A stretch of DNA of 64,000 nucleotides from Bacillota bacterium (GCA_023392595.1 JAEVYU010000001.1:20182-84181); one strand, 5' to 3'. Shown: positions 52,446 through 60,615, numbered from the stretch's first letter. The notes: a model not told the origin generated them from the sequence alone. Translations and numbers: made by a program.

Positions 52446-52464
52446 ATTTGTAAGTGATTGCCCT

Positions 52465-52594
52465 TCATGGATAACTTCATATTGGGGCCGACGAACAGTC
52501 GATAACGGCGGTTTCCACTAAAGGGCGCGGATAGTCAAAAATAGTTGATTCAAAGAAGTCGTCAATTCACGAAATGAGTTCAAGGAGTAAATTC
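52465..52594 (+). repeat. attC-like element E3 (left half)
   Basis: CGATAAC at 52500, GGGCGCGG at 52524 and the CAAAGAAGTCGTCAATTCA stretch match the left halves of E1, E8, E9 and E10. A conserved lead-in 'TTCATGGATAACTTC...GGGGCCGACGAACAGT' precedes the box. The element runs up to the ATG of the next gene and includes its ribosome site (CAAGGAG). No right half is seen. Confidence 0.55.
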
Positions 52595-53296
52595 ATGAAA
52601 GATTCGTTTAGTTTAGGGCTTTTTTTATCACCGGAAAGAGAAAAAGAAACGGCAATCAAATACTTAACTAAAACAACTTTAGCTTTATATCAGGCGCAAT
52701 TATTTAAGTTAATCGATTGTGCATATGAAATTCAGAATAATAAACTGTTGACAGAAGCACAGCTGGAAATTTTTGAACATGGAATGAGACAGCCTTTAGA
52801 ATTAATTTTTTGCTCTTATTCTGGGAAATTCTTGTCTAGACTTGCATATCATTTTGAGGATGCAAAGAAAATATTTGATAAATTAGCTTGTGATAATGAT
52901 AGCAAAATTCGCTTTAATGCAGTTACCTTGTTGTTATGCAATCCACCAGATGATGTAGTCTTAAATGTTATTGAAAAATGTATTAATGATCCAAGCAAGA
53001 AAGTTCGAAAGAAAGTTGCTGATGTTTGTGAAAGAATAGACAATACTGAAATACTTAATCTACTTGAGAGGCAATATAATATTGAAAAAGATGATTCAGT
53101 TAAGGATTCCCTTTTATTTTCAATTAGGTTACTAAAGAATGGCTATATTTTAGAAGAAAGGGATGAAAATACATTTGATTTACTTGTGAAGACGAATGAC
53201 GGCTTAACAGGCATTATAATAAGTAAAGAAAAACTAGGGAATTATGGAATTGATATTCTTGTTAAGTCAATAAAGCAAAACGAAAAGATAATTTGA
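52595..53296 (+). CDS. HEAT-repeat-like protein
   Basis: The protein is about 233 residues, almost entirely helical. Repeated helix pairs such as 'DNDSKIRFNAVTLLLCNPPDDVVLNVIEKCI', 'DPSKKVRKKVADVCERI' and 'DDSVKDSLLFSIRLL' are typical of HEAT/armadillo scaffolds. An N-terminal 'SPEREKETAIKYLTKTTLALYQAQLFKLIDCAYEI' part resembles DNA-gyrase-inhibitor-like or cassette-type proteins only loosely. ATG 52595 has CAAGGAG at 7 nt. The start region belongs to repeat E3. Function unknown. Confidence 0.6.
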   Translation: MKDSFSLGLFLSPEREKETAIKYLTKTTLALYQAQLFKLIDCAYEIQNNKLLTEAQLEIFEHGMRQPLELIFCSYSGKFLSRLAYHFEDAKKIFDKLACDNDSKIRFNAVTLLLCNPPDDVVLNVIEKCINDPSKKVRKKVADVCERIDNTEILNLLERQYNIEKDDSVKDSLLFSIRLLKNGYILEERDENTFDLLVKTNDGLTGIIISKEKLGNYGIDILVKSIKQNEKII

Positions 53297-53333
53297 AAGT
53301 AGTCACCATCCATGGATGACTTTCAAATTTTTG
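53292..53333 (+). terminator. Terminator of the HEAT-like gene
   Basis: TTTGAAAGT and ACTTTCAAA pair, with an inner self-complementary CATCCATGGATG, and TTTTT follows. The stem includes the stop codon. Similar hairpins stand directly after several other genes of this region, before the attC-like boxes. Confidence 0.8.
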
Positions 53334-53475
53334 CCGATACACTGCCGATAACAGCCAGCAGTGTATTCGAGATTGAGCGGGCAAAAAAGCCCCAACAGCC
53401 TATAGCCTTTAGGGTTCCGGTTGCTTAAAATGCCGTAATGTCTGATTTTCACAAAATGGATGGGTAGTACATGCA
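53334..53475 (+). repeat. attC-like element E4 (left part)
   Basis: A 'GCCGATACACTGCCGATAAC' lead-in (53333-53352) matches those of E3 and E6, and AGCCAGCAGTGTATTCGAGA follows. The remainder is weakly similar and runs into repeat R1 copy B, so the element is incomplete. Confidence 0.45.
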
Positions 53476-53528
53476 TTAAGAAGCAGCGGATAAACTCAGA
53501 AGCTTCCAAAGAGCAGTCTCTTAAAATA

Positions 53529-53728
53529 TAAAAGCACTGCCAAAAGATTGATTTACTTTGGCACTTTTCAGGCACCAAACGCCACGAAAAAGGGATAAAG
53601 TATCAACTCACCCCTTCAGGTATCCTGTCGGTTATCGTAACATGGTTGCCGTCCCCTCTCTCTGAAGATAGCATTGCATGGATGTTGGAGCGAGGGGAAG
53701 TGAGTTTTATTTCGTATTTAGTGATTTT
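53529..53728. repeat. Repeat R1, copy B (contiguous)
   Basis: This is the contiguous form of the R1 repeat: AAAAGCACTGCC...GGCACTTTTCAGGCACC, then TATCAACTCACCCCTTCAGG and CCCCTCTCTC...GGAGCGAGGGG arms. Compared with copy A it lacks the inserted stretch of about 90 bp. No gene is present. Confidence 0.78.
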
Positions 53729-53799
53729 CCGAAAACAAATAGCGAAGAATTGGCTTAAAAATTTTAAAAATACAAGCCTATGGAGAAATAAATATTCTC

Positions 53800-54345
53800 A
53801 ATGCCTGACCGGGCATGGTTAAACGATACTGCGGCCTAAGGAAAAGAACGGAAACAGGATGAACATGATTTCATCGATTGACAGGATTTTTTTAGGCCGA
53901 CTTTTTTCAAAAAGTGTACTGATTATAAAGTTGATTCAGCAAAAGCCCAAAAACAACTCATAGACACCCCTCCAGCTACCTTAATGCAGGTATGAAGCGC
54001 CAAGTCACTCCCCTTCCTTTGACTGTTGGCAAAATATAGGCGCCCAGGGAGGGGAAAGATGCTTGATGTTGGCTTTTGTTGCAATTGGCCTAAACTATGC
54101 CTGAAAGAAATGTAGCCACTTGTTGCAGCCTATCGACCTTCCCCTCCCTTTAGCATTAGAATCAGACCAGCGGTCAAAGGGAGGGGAAAGGCTACCGAAT
54201 ATCTTCTACCGACCGGGTTCCTGAAGGGGTGGGTCGATAGACCGGCTGTGTTTTTTTGCAATAATTTGAATATTTCCGGTAAACTGAAAGAATGGCAGGG
54301 AATTACAGGCCAATGGGGAATATTTTTTGATGAAGAATTGAACAC
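53800..54345. repeat. Long non-coding repeat R2, copy A
   Basis: About 546 bp matching 60034-60615 along its whole length. It contains GAAAAGAACGGAAACAGGATG..., 'GACACCCCTCCAGCTACC', and two hairpins with CCCCTCCCTTTGAC/GTCAAAGGGAGGGG-type arms (about 54012-54058 and 54137-54190). It ends GATGAAGAATT(G)AACAC. No convincing protein frame is shared by the copies, so it is either a mobile non-autonomous element or a structured RNA locus. Confidence 0.85.
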
Positions 54346-54473
54346 TACGACTCATCCTTTATCCCAAACAAACCGTTCCAAAAGACTCTGTCTAAAACCG
54401 CTATTTGCGCGAAAGGAAATGTACGCCAGCGTCCGGTGGCTAGTATTTATTTCAGGTTGATTTAATCATAAAT

Positions 54474-54782
54474 ATGAAAAATGTAAAAACTAATTCGCAG
54501 GTCGCAATGTGCATAGATAATATTCAAATTCACGGTACGGCACATTTGATTCATAATGATTCTGAAGAATATAAGGAATATTTTAGAAAATACCTGATTA
54601 AGTTTCCCGATTATAAATTCTTTTATGAGATAGAACATGAATTTTATAGAGTTGAGCCGTTGGTGATTTGGTTTTATAAAAGTAATATGCACAGGGATAA
54701 AATTATTATTGATGAGAATTATTATCAAAAAATAAAACCTTATGAAACTAATCGTTACTTTAGTAAGAAGATTACTTCTTAA
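54474..54782 (+). pseudogene. N-terminally truncated PNPOx-like flavin-binding protein
   Basis: The protein is 102 residues. 'KTNSQVAMCIDNIQIHGTAHLI' and the following helix-strand 'EYFRKYLIKFPDYKFFYEIE' match the central and C-terminal part of pyridoxamine-phosphate-oxidase-like proteins of about 145 residues. The first beta strands of the barrel are missing, and the 5' flank is repeat-type DNA. The ATG lacks a good ribosome site. It is probably a decayed gene, though a short product could still be made. Confidence 0.6.
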
Positions 54783-54804
54783 TTAGATTGAAGTGGGGAG
54801 AGAT

Positions 54805-55251
54805 ATGGTGAAAATAGAAAAAATTATCGAAAATAAGAAACAGTTCCTTGACTTATTGTTGTTGGCAGACGAGCAGGAAAATATGATTGATAAGTATTTG
54901 CCGAGTGGAGACTTGTTTGCTTTATATGATGATGATTTGAAAAGTGTTTGCGTTGTAGTGCCGATAAATAGAGAAACCTGCGAGTTAAAAAACATAGCGA
55001 CATACGAGAAATATCAAGGCAAAGGGTACGGTAGAGCATTGATAAATTTCATTTTTGATTTCTACAAAAACGACTACAAAACAATGCTTGTCGGGACAGG
55101 CGAAACGCCGACAATCTTGTCGTTTTATGAAAGTTGTGGATTTGAAAAGTCATATCGAGTAAAGAATTTTTTTACAGACAATTACGACCACCCTATTTTT
55201 GAGGGCGACATACAACTTGTTGATATGATTTATCTTAAAAAGTATTTATAG
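54805..55251 (+). CDS. GNAT-family N-acetyltransferase
   Basis: The protein is about 148 residues. The acetyl-CoA loop YQGKGYGRAL is intact, followed by 'GTGETPTILSFYESCGFEKSYRV' and a C-terminal 'DMIYLKKYL'. The long acidic middle and aromatic end are common in acetyltransferases carried on mobile cassettes. ATG 54805 follows GGGGAGAG. It lies 22 nt after the truncated PNPOx-like gene and is AT-rich. The substrate is unknown. Confidence 0.8.
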   Translation: MVKIEKIIENKKQFLDLLLLADEQENMIDKYLPSGDLFALYDDDLKSVCVVVPINRETCELKNIATYEKYQGKGYGRALINFIFDFYKNDYKTMLVGTGETPTILSFYESCGFEKSYRVKNFFTDNYDHPIFEGDIQLVDMIYLKKYL

Positions 55252-55297
55252 GAATAGCAGACCTAAAGCAAGAATTGCAGCCGAACGCATGCAGTGA

Positions 55298-55447
55298 TAT
55301 CTCAAAGAATCACTTTATTTACCAAAAGAGAAATTGGTTAAAGGGCTAAATGAAAAGATTCGTGGGTGGGGAAATTACTATACAATCCCGCTGGGGCGTT
55401 ATCGGCCATGCGCGAAAATCAATGTACGCCCGCATCCAGCGGGCTAG
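55298..55447 (+). pseudogene. C-terminal fragment of a group II intron maturase-like protein
   Basis: This is a 49-codon open stretch. Its 'LVKGLNEKIRGWGNYY' resembles the end of the maturase (X) domain of intron-encoded reverse transcriptases, and it terminates at TAG 55445. An in-frame stop (TGA 55295) lies directly upstream and no RT domain is nearby, so it is a remnant. DNA similar to its last 40 bases (TGCGCGAAA...AATGTACGCC) also occurs at about 54403-54441. Assignment rests on a short motif. Confidence 0.45.
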
Positions 55448-55499
55448 TAGAGCGTATCGTAAATAAATGGTAATCAGAAATGGGGAAGATACGCTCTAC
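55447..55499. repeat. Perfect 12-bp inverted repeat
   Basis: GTAGAGCGTATC and GATACGCTCTAC are exact reverse complements 29 nt apart. The right arm is the beginning of repeat R3 copy B; R3 copy A has the right arm only. Confidence 0.8.
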
Positions 55500-55535
55500 T
55501 TAAGTAATTCACAATCATTGAGTAGTTATTTAGAG
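55471..55535. repeat. Repeat R3, copy B
   Basis: It is nearly identical to 51140-51207, from AATCAGAAATGGGGAAGATACGC to AGTAGTTATTTAGA. It lacks six bases (AAACGT region) of copy A in the middle. Confidence 0.8.
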
Positions 55536-55639
55536 AACGTTTTACTAGTTGGTCAAGCAGATATTGAATAAAGTTGAATTGGTTCAATACAGATAAGCGA
55601 GAAAAATTCTCACAGAATTAATTATTTTGAATATATCTA

Positions 55640-55648
55640 TGATATAAT
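55640..55648 (+). promoter_or_regulatory. Extended -10 promoter of the RloA/RloB pair
   Basis: TGATATAAT is a full extended -10 element 55 nt upstream of the ATPase gene. No good -35 box is present. A small GAGA...TCTC hairpin lies between it and the ribosome site. Confidence 0.5.
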
Positions 55649-55703
55649 GGCGATAATAGGAATTGATAATTGAGATTTTTTCTCTCGGAGAAAGAAGTGA
55701 TCG

Positions 55704-56990
55704 ATGGTGTTATGCCAATTTACATTTAAGAATTTTAAATCTTTTAAAGATGAAGTGACCTTGGATATGCAAGCGGCGAAAATATCTGAGCATGAGGATA
55801 ATTTGATTGTGGATAAAATAGATGGCGCGGAGTTTTTACCCATTGCCGTTATATACGGTCCAAATGGAGGAGGTAAATCAAGTGTTCTGGAAGCATTTGT
55901 TTACCTAACTCGAAAAATTTTAAATCCCATTATTACAATAAAAGAGATGCCGGTGAACGAAGAAGATGATGATATTTTTAAAGGGATTTCGATTGAAAAA
56001 AGAAAAGCACAAGAGTTCCTTGGTTTGGGAATTGAAGAAATTGAACGACATTATAAATTTGCTCAAAATACTCAAAATGAGCCTATTCAGTTTGAGATAT
56101 TTTTTAGAACGAAAGGTAAGGAATATAAATATCAACTTTTTCTTTTGAAAAGTGAAGTTTTTGAAGAAAACTTATTCATTCAAGATCTTAAAACGAAAGA
56201 CCCTAGAGTCTTATTTGAAAGAGATAAAGATGGTATTTATTTAGGAGAAGGATTAGAGAGTATTGATGTTAATAATATTAAATCCTCCATACCATTGTTA
56301 TCGTACATTTCAATAACTAAGAATATTGAAATTATTGATGATGTTATTGATTGGTTTATCAAAAGTGTTGTTTTAAATTATGATAATCCTTTTCGGGATA
56401 GGACCATCGTTCTGAATAAAGGTGGACGAGGTGAAAAACAATTCCTAGATATGCTGAATGAAATGGATATAAACATTGTTGGGATCAGGCCTATAAAAGA
56501 TACCGATGGGAAAATCACTAAAATTTTTATTAAGCATAAACTAAATGATGGTTCGGAAAGCGAACTTTCCCTTGAGGAAGAGTCTAGCGGTACCAGAAAG
56601 CTTTTTGGGTTACTCCCTTTTATGATGCAATGTATAAGGAGTGGTAATTTAGTAATTGCCGATGAGATGGATGCTAAACTTCATCCAAAACTGTTGAGGT
56701 ATATTGTTGAATTGTTTACTAATCCCAAAATAAACAAAAACGGGGCTCAGCTGTTATTTACTTCCCATGATTTAACCACAATGAAAAGTACAATTTTTAG
56801 AAGGGATGAAATTTGGTTTGCCGCGCTAAATCAATATGAAGCTTCCAATCTTTATTCATTAGTTGAGTTTAAAAAAGAAAACGGGGAAAAAGTCAGAAAA
56901 GATGAAACCTTTGATAAACAATATATTGAGGGCCGATATGGGGCTGACCCTTATTTAAGAACGATTCTGGATTGGGAGAATCTGAAATGA
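55704..56990 (+). CDS. RloA/AbiLi-type AAA ATPase of a defence pair
   Basis: The protein is 428 residues and is an SMC/OLD-like AAA_15 ATPase. It starts 'FTFKNFKSFKDEVTLDM', has Walker A GPNGGGKSS (residues 52-60), a signature region EEESSGTRKL and Walker B LVIADEMDAKLHPKLL, then the switch histidine in FTSHD. Partnered with an RloB-type gene it matches the RloAB/AbiL abortive-infection arrangement, in which phage infection is met with growth arrest. There is no TOPRIM domain on this chain. The stop overlaps the partner by 4 nt. The promoter is an extended -10 site upstream. Confidence 0.85.
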   Translation: MVLCQFTFKNFKSFKDEVTLDMQAAKISEHEDNLIVDKIDGAEFLPIAVIYGPNGGGKSSVLEAFVYLTRKILNPIITIKEMPVNEEDDDIFKGISIEKRKAQEFLGLGIEEIERHYKFAQNTQNEPIQFEIFFRTKGKEYKYQLFLLKSEVFEENLFIQDLKTKDPRVLFERDKDGIYLGEGLESIDVNNIKSSIPLLSYISITKNIEIIDDVIDWFIKSVVLNYDNPFRDRTIVLNKGGRGEKQFLDMLNEMDINIVGIRPIKDTDGKITKIFIKHKLNDGSESELSLEEESSGTRKLFGLLPFMMQCIRSGNLVIADEMDAKLHPKLLRYIVELFTNPKINKNGAQLLFTSHDLTTMKSTIFRRDEIWFAALNQYEASNLYSLVEFKKENGEKVRKDETFDKQYIEGRYGADPYLRTILDWENLK

Positions 56991-57697
56991 CTTTACGACC
57001 ACCAAAACATAGTGATCAAAAGAAAATAGAGGCAGCAATGCAGAAAAAACAAAAGGAAGTGGAAGTAACCCATAAACTGCCTCCTTATACTCTGGTTATT
57101 TGTGAAGGTATTAAAACAGAAGTTCATTATATTCAGGGATTTATCAATCTAATAAATGCAAAATATTCGCAAATTAATTACAAATACTCCCATCTATTCC
57201 CAAATGAAGGAATAAAAGTATTTGGAACAGGCAGAAACACTGAAAGCTTATTAAGATATACCCGTGATTATGCGATAAAGCCGGAAAACAAACATTATAC
57301 CCGAATCTGGCTTATATATGATAAGGATGATTTTCCAAACGATAACTTTGATAATACCCAGTTTAGTATTAATGATTATAATGATCAGGACAGGCAGTTT
57401 TTTGCCGCCTGGTCAAATGAGTGTCTGGAGTTATGGTTTGTTTTATATTTTCAAGATTTAAAAGCGAATGTTTCCCGAGAGCAGTATCAAACTATACTAA
57501 AAAAATATTTTGACTATGATAAGACCCTTGAAAATTTATTTGATATATTAGAGGAAAAAGGGGATATTAATCAGGCGATTTTGCGTGCTAAAAAACTGTA
57601 TGAGGAAAATAAACATAAAAATTCCCCTTCACAAATGGCCCCCGTCACACGTGTTTATGAATTAGTTGAAGAGCTGAGAGAATATTTGGCCGAATAA
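56987..57697 (+). CDS. RloB-family (AbiLii-type) defence effector
   Basis: The protein is 236 residues. It matches the RloB family: 'TLVICEGIKTEVHY' with Glu40 and Glu45 near the first strand, 'IWLIYDKDDFP' with an acidic cluster, and 'FFAAWSNECLELWFVLYF', the conserved SN.E.W block. The acidic pattern suggests a metal-dependent, TOPRIM-like nuclease, which is an inference. ATG 56987 overlaps the ATPase stop (ATGA), so the two are translationally coupled. It is probably the toxic effector released or activated by the ATPase upon infection. Confidence 0.85.
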   Translation: MTLRPPKHSDQKKIEAAMQKKQKEVEVTHKLPPYTLVICEGIKTEVHYIQGFINLINAKYSQINYKYSHLFPNEGIKVFGTGRNTESLLRYTRDYAIKPENKHYTRIWLIYDKDDFPNDNFDNTQFSINDYNDQDRQFFAAWSNECLELWFVLYFQDLKANVSREQYQTILKKYFDYDKTLENLFDILEEKGDINQAILRAKKLYEENKHKNSPSQMAPVTRVYELVEELREYLAE

Positions 57698-57816
57698 AAG
57701 ATGATAACTGTTATCTCTCGAAATAAATCCTCCTCATAAGATCCCAAAATTAAAATCAATTTACGCAAGAGATACTACCTTAATTTTTCGGGTGGTTAGA
57801 ATAAAGAATAATATGA

Positions 57817-57945
57817 AAGTGGTTGCCATCCATGAACAACCTCCAAATCGGAGCCGACCGCGCGATCCGATAACAACCAATGGCAGGCTCCATCGGATTG
57901 TCATGAATCCGGGATTCCGGTAATCCGGCCTAAATTATACGCGCC
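57817..57945 (+). repeat. attC-like element E6
   Basis: The lead-in GAAAGTGGTTGCCATCCATG and 'GAGCCGACCGCGCGATCCGATAAC' precede AACCAATGGCAGGCTCC and a string of short GGAT/ATCC palindromes ending in ACGCGCC. It closely resembles E7 (58412 onward) and shares its lead-in with E4. Its right end abuts the DUF4160 fragment. Confidence 0.5.
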
Positions 57946-57961
57946 CGGGGCTTCCTGCTCC

Positions 57962-58063
57962 TTTAAGGCTTGGATGATTATTCATAAAGAAGAAATCTGG
58001 GATAGATGGAATAAAGCAGTTGCCGGTGAATATGTCGAAAAAATTGAGCCTAGCGGACTATAA
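57962..58063 (+). pseudogene. C-terminal fragment of a DUF4160 protein
   Basis: The 33-codon frame 'KAWMIIHKEEIWDRWNKAV' followed by 'EKIEPSGL' and TAA matches the conserved C terminus of DUF4160 proteins of about 85 residues, which normally precede DUF2442 genes, as here. The N-terminal part with its metal-type 'FxxEHxPPHFH' motif is missing; DNA of repeat E6 is in its place. The fragment has no start codon. Confidence 0.65.
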
Positions 58064-58093
58064 TTTTGCGGATGCGAGAAAGGGGAAATTTTA

Positions 58094-58360
58094 ATGCAAA
58101 GTCCCAATGTCAAAGAAGCCAAAGCTTTAGATGATCATAAATTATTAATAAAATTTACCAATGATGAGGAAAAGGTTTTTGATTTGAAGCCATATCTTCA
58201 CTATCCGGTTTTTCAACCGTTGAACGACTTGAAAGAATTCAATAATTTTTTTATTGAAGATGGAACCATTGAATGGAAATGTGGAGCGGATTTAAGCCAA
58301 GATACGTTTTATATTGAAAGTTCACCTGTAAATAATGTAAACAACGCATTAAGCAATTAG
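58094..58360 (+). CDS. DUF2442 protein
   Basis: The protein is 88 residues. It has the DUF2442 pattern: 'VKEAKALDDHKLLIKFTNDEEKVFDLKPYL', then 'FNNFFIEDGTIEWKCGADLSQDTFY'. DUF4160 and DUF2442 genes form common pairs with toxin-antitoxin-like distribution, although function is not proven. Its partner is truncated here, so this may be an orphan. AGAAAGGGGAAA provides the ribosome site. Confidence 0.85.
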   Translation: MQSPNVKEAKALDDHKLLIKFTNDEEKVFDLKPYLHYPVFQPLNDLKEFNNFFIEDGTIEWKCGADLSQDTFYIESSPVNNVNNALSN

Positions 58361-58411
58361 TTTGAAAGAGGCTGCCGTCCCGGCAGCCTTCAATATAGGG
58401 CGCCACGTATT

Positions 58412-58600
58412 GTGTAACAACGAGTTGCAGGCTCCGCTCCTGTTTGTGGTAAATTAGGGTATTTCCGGACTCCGACCCAAATCGCACGCGCCAAGTCCTG
58501 AGACGGGCCGGGGAAGGAAACTCGAAGATGAATCCGGCTTAGGCGCGGTTTATGTCTGAAGGGCTCAATTAACGAATGGTTCGCATTGGTAAGAAAGTGT
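58412..58600 (+). repeat. attC-like element E7
   Basis: GTGTAAC at 58412 is followed by AACGAGTTGCAGGCTCC, a GGACT...AGTCC palindrome and CACGCGCC, all aligned with E6. It continues through 'GAATCCGGCTTAGGCGCGG' to 'CAATTAACGAATGG'. A right GTTRRRY box was not identified with confidence. It lies between DUF2442 and the aldo/keto reductase gene. Confidence 0.45.
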
Positions 58601-58658
58601 GAACTTAAAATTTTGATCGAATATTCCATTGTGCAGTATACAAAGGAGGAGTACTTAA

Positions 58659-59810
58659 ATGATATTTAGAGAACTCGGCAAAACGGGTCTAAAGGTCAGT
58701 GTGATCGGCCTTGGATGCGAACATCTTGACGGCAAGCCATATTCACAGGTTGAAGAAACAATTAATGCCGCTCTTGAACAGGGTGTAAATCTTCTGGATG
58801 TGTTCATGCCGGGGAAAGAAATTCGCGAAAACATTGCCAAAGCGTTAGGCAATAGACGCAAAAATGTCATGATCCAAGGGCATATCGGTTCTACAGATAT
58901 CAAGCAGCAGTATGATATAAGCCGGGATATGCCTACAGTACGGCGATACTTTGAGGATATCTTGCGTATTTTTGGCGGCTACATCGATGTAGGAATGATG
59001 TTTTTCATTGACTCGGATGAGGATTACAAAAATGTTTTTGAAACAGACTTTGTTAAATATGTGGAACACCTCAAAAAAGAAGGTTACATCGGTCATATCG
59101 GCTTTAGTTCCCATAATCCGGCGACAGCAATGAAGGTCATCAATACCGGATTGCCGGAAATGCTGATGTTTAGCATAAACCCTGCGTTTGATATGCTTCC
59201 ATCGGAAGAATATATTTTTAATCATTTTCAAAATGGCTTTGACCCTGAACTATTTCGAGGAATTGACCCCAAGCGCGCGGAACTGTATAAACTATGTACC
59301 CAAAAACAGATTGGCATTACTGTGATGAAAACCCTAGGTGGCGGTAAATTGCTTTTACCGGAACACACTCCATTTGCCAAGCCACTTACCGTGCCTCAAT
59401 GTGTTCATTATGCACTGTCAAGACCGGCTGTGGCCAGTGTATTGCTGGGCTGCCAGACATCAGGCGAGATGTTAAACGCTATGCGGTATTTCGAACTTGA
59501 CGATTCGGAGAAAGATTATGCTGAAATTCTTGGAACGATGCGCAATGATTTTAAAGGAAACTGCGTTTATTGCAGTCACTGCCAGCCATGCCCGGTTGGG
59601 ATTGACATTGCGACAGTCAACAAGTATTTCGATATCGCTCGCTTAGATATCGCCAATATACCGCCATCCATTCGCTCTCACTATTTGAGTCTACCCAACA
59701 GTGGAAGTGATTGCGTTGGCTGTGGTAGCTGTGAGAGCCGCTGCCCCTTTAGTGTACCCATTATCAAAAATATGGCGGAAGCCGAAAAGCTTTTGGGTAA
59801 GAATTTTTAG
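58659..59810 (+). CDS. Aldo/keto reductase with C-terminal 4Fe-4S ferredoxin domain
   Basis: The protein is 383 residues. Residues 1 to about 280 form an aldo/keto reductase barrel ('RELGKTGLKVSVIGLGC', 'YIGHIGFSSHNPATA'), and residues from about 300 carry ferredoxin-type cysteine clusters, CVYCSHCQPCP and CVGCGSCESRCP. This fusion is widespread in anaerobes, and its substrate is unknown. The usual catalytic Tyr region is altered (LLDVFMPGKE instead of the D-T-A-x-x-Y block), so classical NADPH carbonyl reduction is doubtful. The ribosome site AAAGGAGGAG is strong. Confidence 0.88.
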   Translation: MIFRELGKTGLKVSVIGLGCEHLDGKPYSQVEETINAALEQGVNLLDVFMPGKEIRENIAKALGNRRKNVMIQGHIGSTDIKQQYDISRDMPTVRRYFEDILRIFGGYIDVGMMFFIDSDEDYKNVFETDFVKYVEHLKKEGYIGHIGFSSHNPATAMKVINTGLPEMLMFSINPAFDMLPSEEYIFNHFQNGFDPELFRGIDPKRAELYKLCTQKQIGITVMKTLGGGKLLLPEHTPFAKPLTVPQCVHYALSRPAVASVLLGCQTSGEMLNAMRYFELDDSEKDYAEILGTMRNDFKGNCVYCSHCQPCPVGIDIATVNKYFDIARLDIANIPPSIRSHYLSLPNSGSDCVGCGSCESRCPFSVPIIKNMAEAEKLLGKNF

Positions 59811-60033
59811 GCCGCATTGGTATTTATTAGCAGTATAGGCATTATATGAAGTTAATTTACTTTGGATGCTGGAGAGAGGAAGGGAGTCCTTAAAGGGTAT
59901 TCGCCTGACACTTGGGTTTTGAGAGTTGAGCTTCGAAGCTTGAAATATCGCGATTAATCCTCAATTTGAAACGGTTCTCTTTAAGGGATAGGGTCGCCTT
60001 TAGGCCCTGAATTCATCCGAATTTTTTCAGCGT

Positions 60034-60615
60034 AAATGCCTGAGTGGGCATAGTTAAACGACACTGCGGCCTAAGGAAAAGAACGGAAACAGGATGAACA
60101 TGATTTGATGGATTTACAGGATTTTTTAAGGCCGACTTTTTCCAAAAAATGTACTGATTATAAAGCTGATTCAGCAAAAGCCCAAAAACGACTCATAGAC
60201 ACCCCTCCAGCTACCTTAATGCAGGTATGAACCGCCAAGCCGTTCCCCTCCCTTTGACTGTAAGCAAAATATACGCGCCCAAGGGAGGCGAAGATTGCTC
60301 GATGTCGGCTTTTGTTGCAATTGGCCTAAACTATGCCTGAAAGAAATGCAGCCACTTGTTGCAGCTTATCGATCTTCCCCTCCCTTTCACATTTGAATCA
60401 GACCATCGGTCAAAGGGAGGGGAAAGGCTACCGAACATCTTTTGCCGACCGGGTTTCTGAAGGGGTGTCTATGAGTCGATAGACCGGCAGTTTTAACAGC
60501 CAAAGTGGTCTAAAGGATATTTTTTTAGCAATAATTTGAATATTTCCGGTAAATCGGATGAATGGCAGGAAATTATAGGTAAATGGGGAATGTTTTTTTG
60601 ATGAAGAATTAACAC
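60034..60615. repeat. Long non-coding repeat R2, copy B
   Basis: About 582 bp colinear with copy A. Differences are scattered substitutions and an extra stretch of about 40 bp after 'GATAGACCGGCAG'. Both CCCCTCCC/GGGAGGGG hairpins are retained (about 60242-60292 and 60373-60425). The upstream stretch 59811-60033 shows no gene; it has an AGCTTCGAAGCT palindrome near 59931. Confidence 0.85.

Noticed and set aside
54130..54460. Small frames inside R2 (both strands)
   Set aside because: The corresponding frames in copy B are broken or shifted, and conserved parts coincide with hairpin arms, so coding is unlikely.
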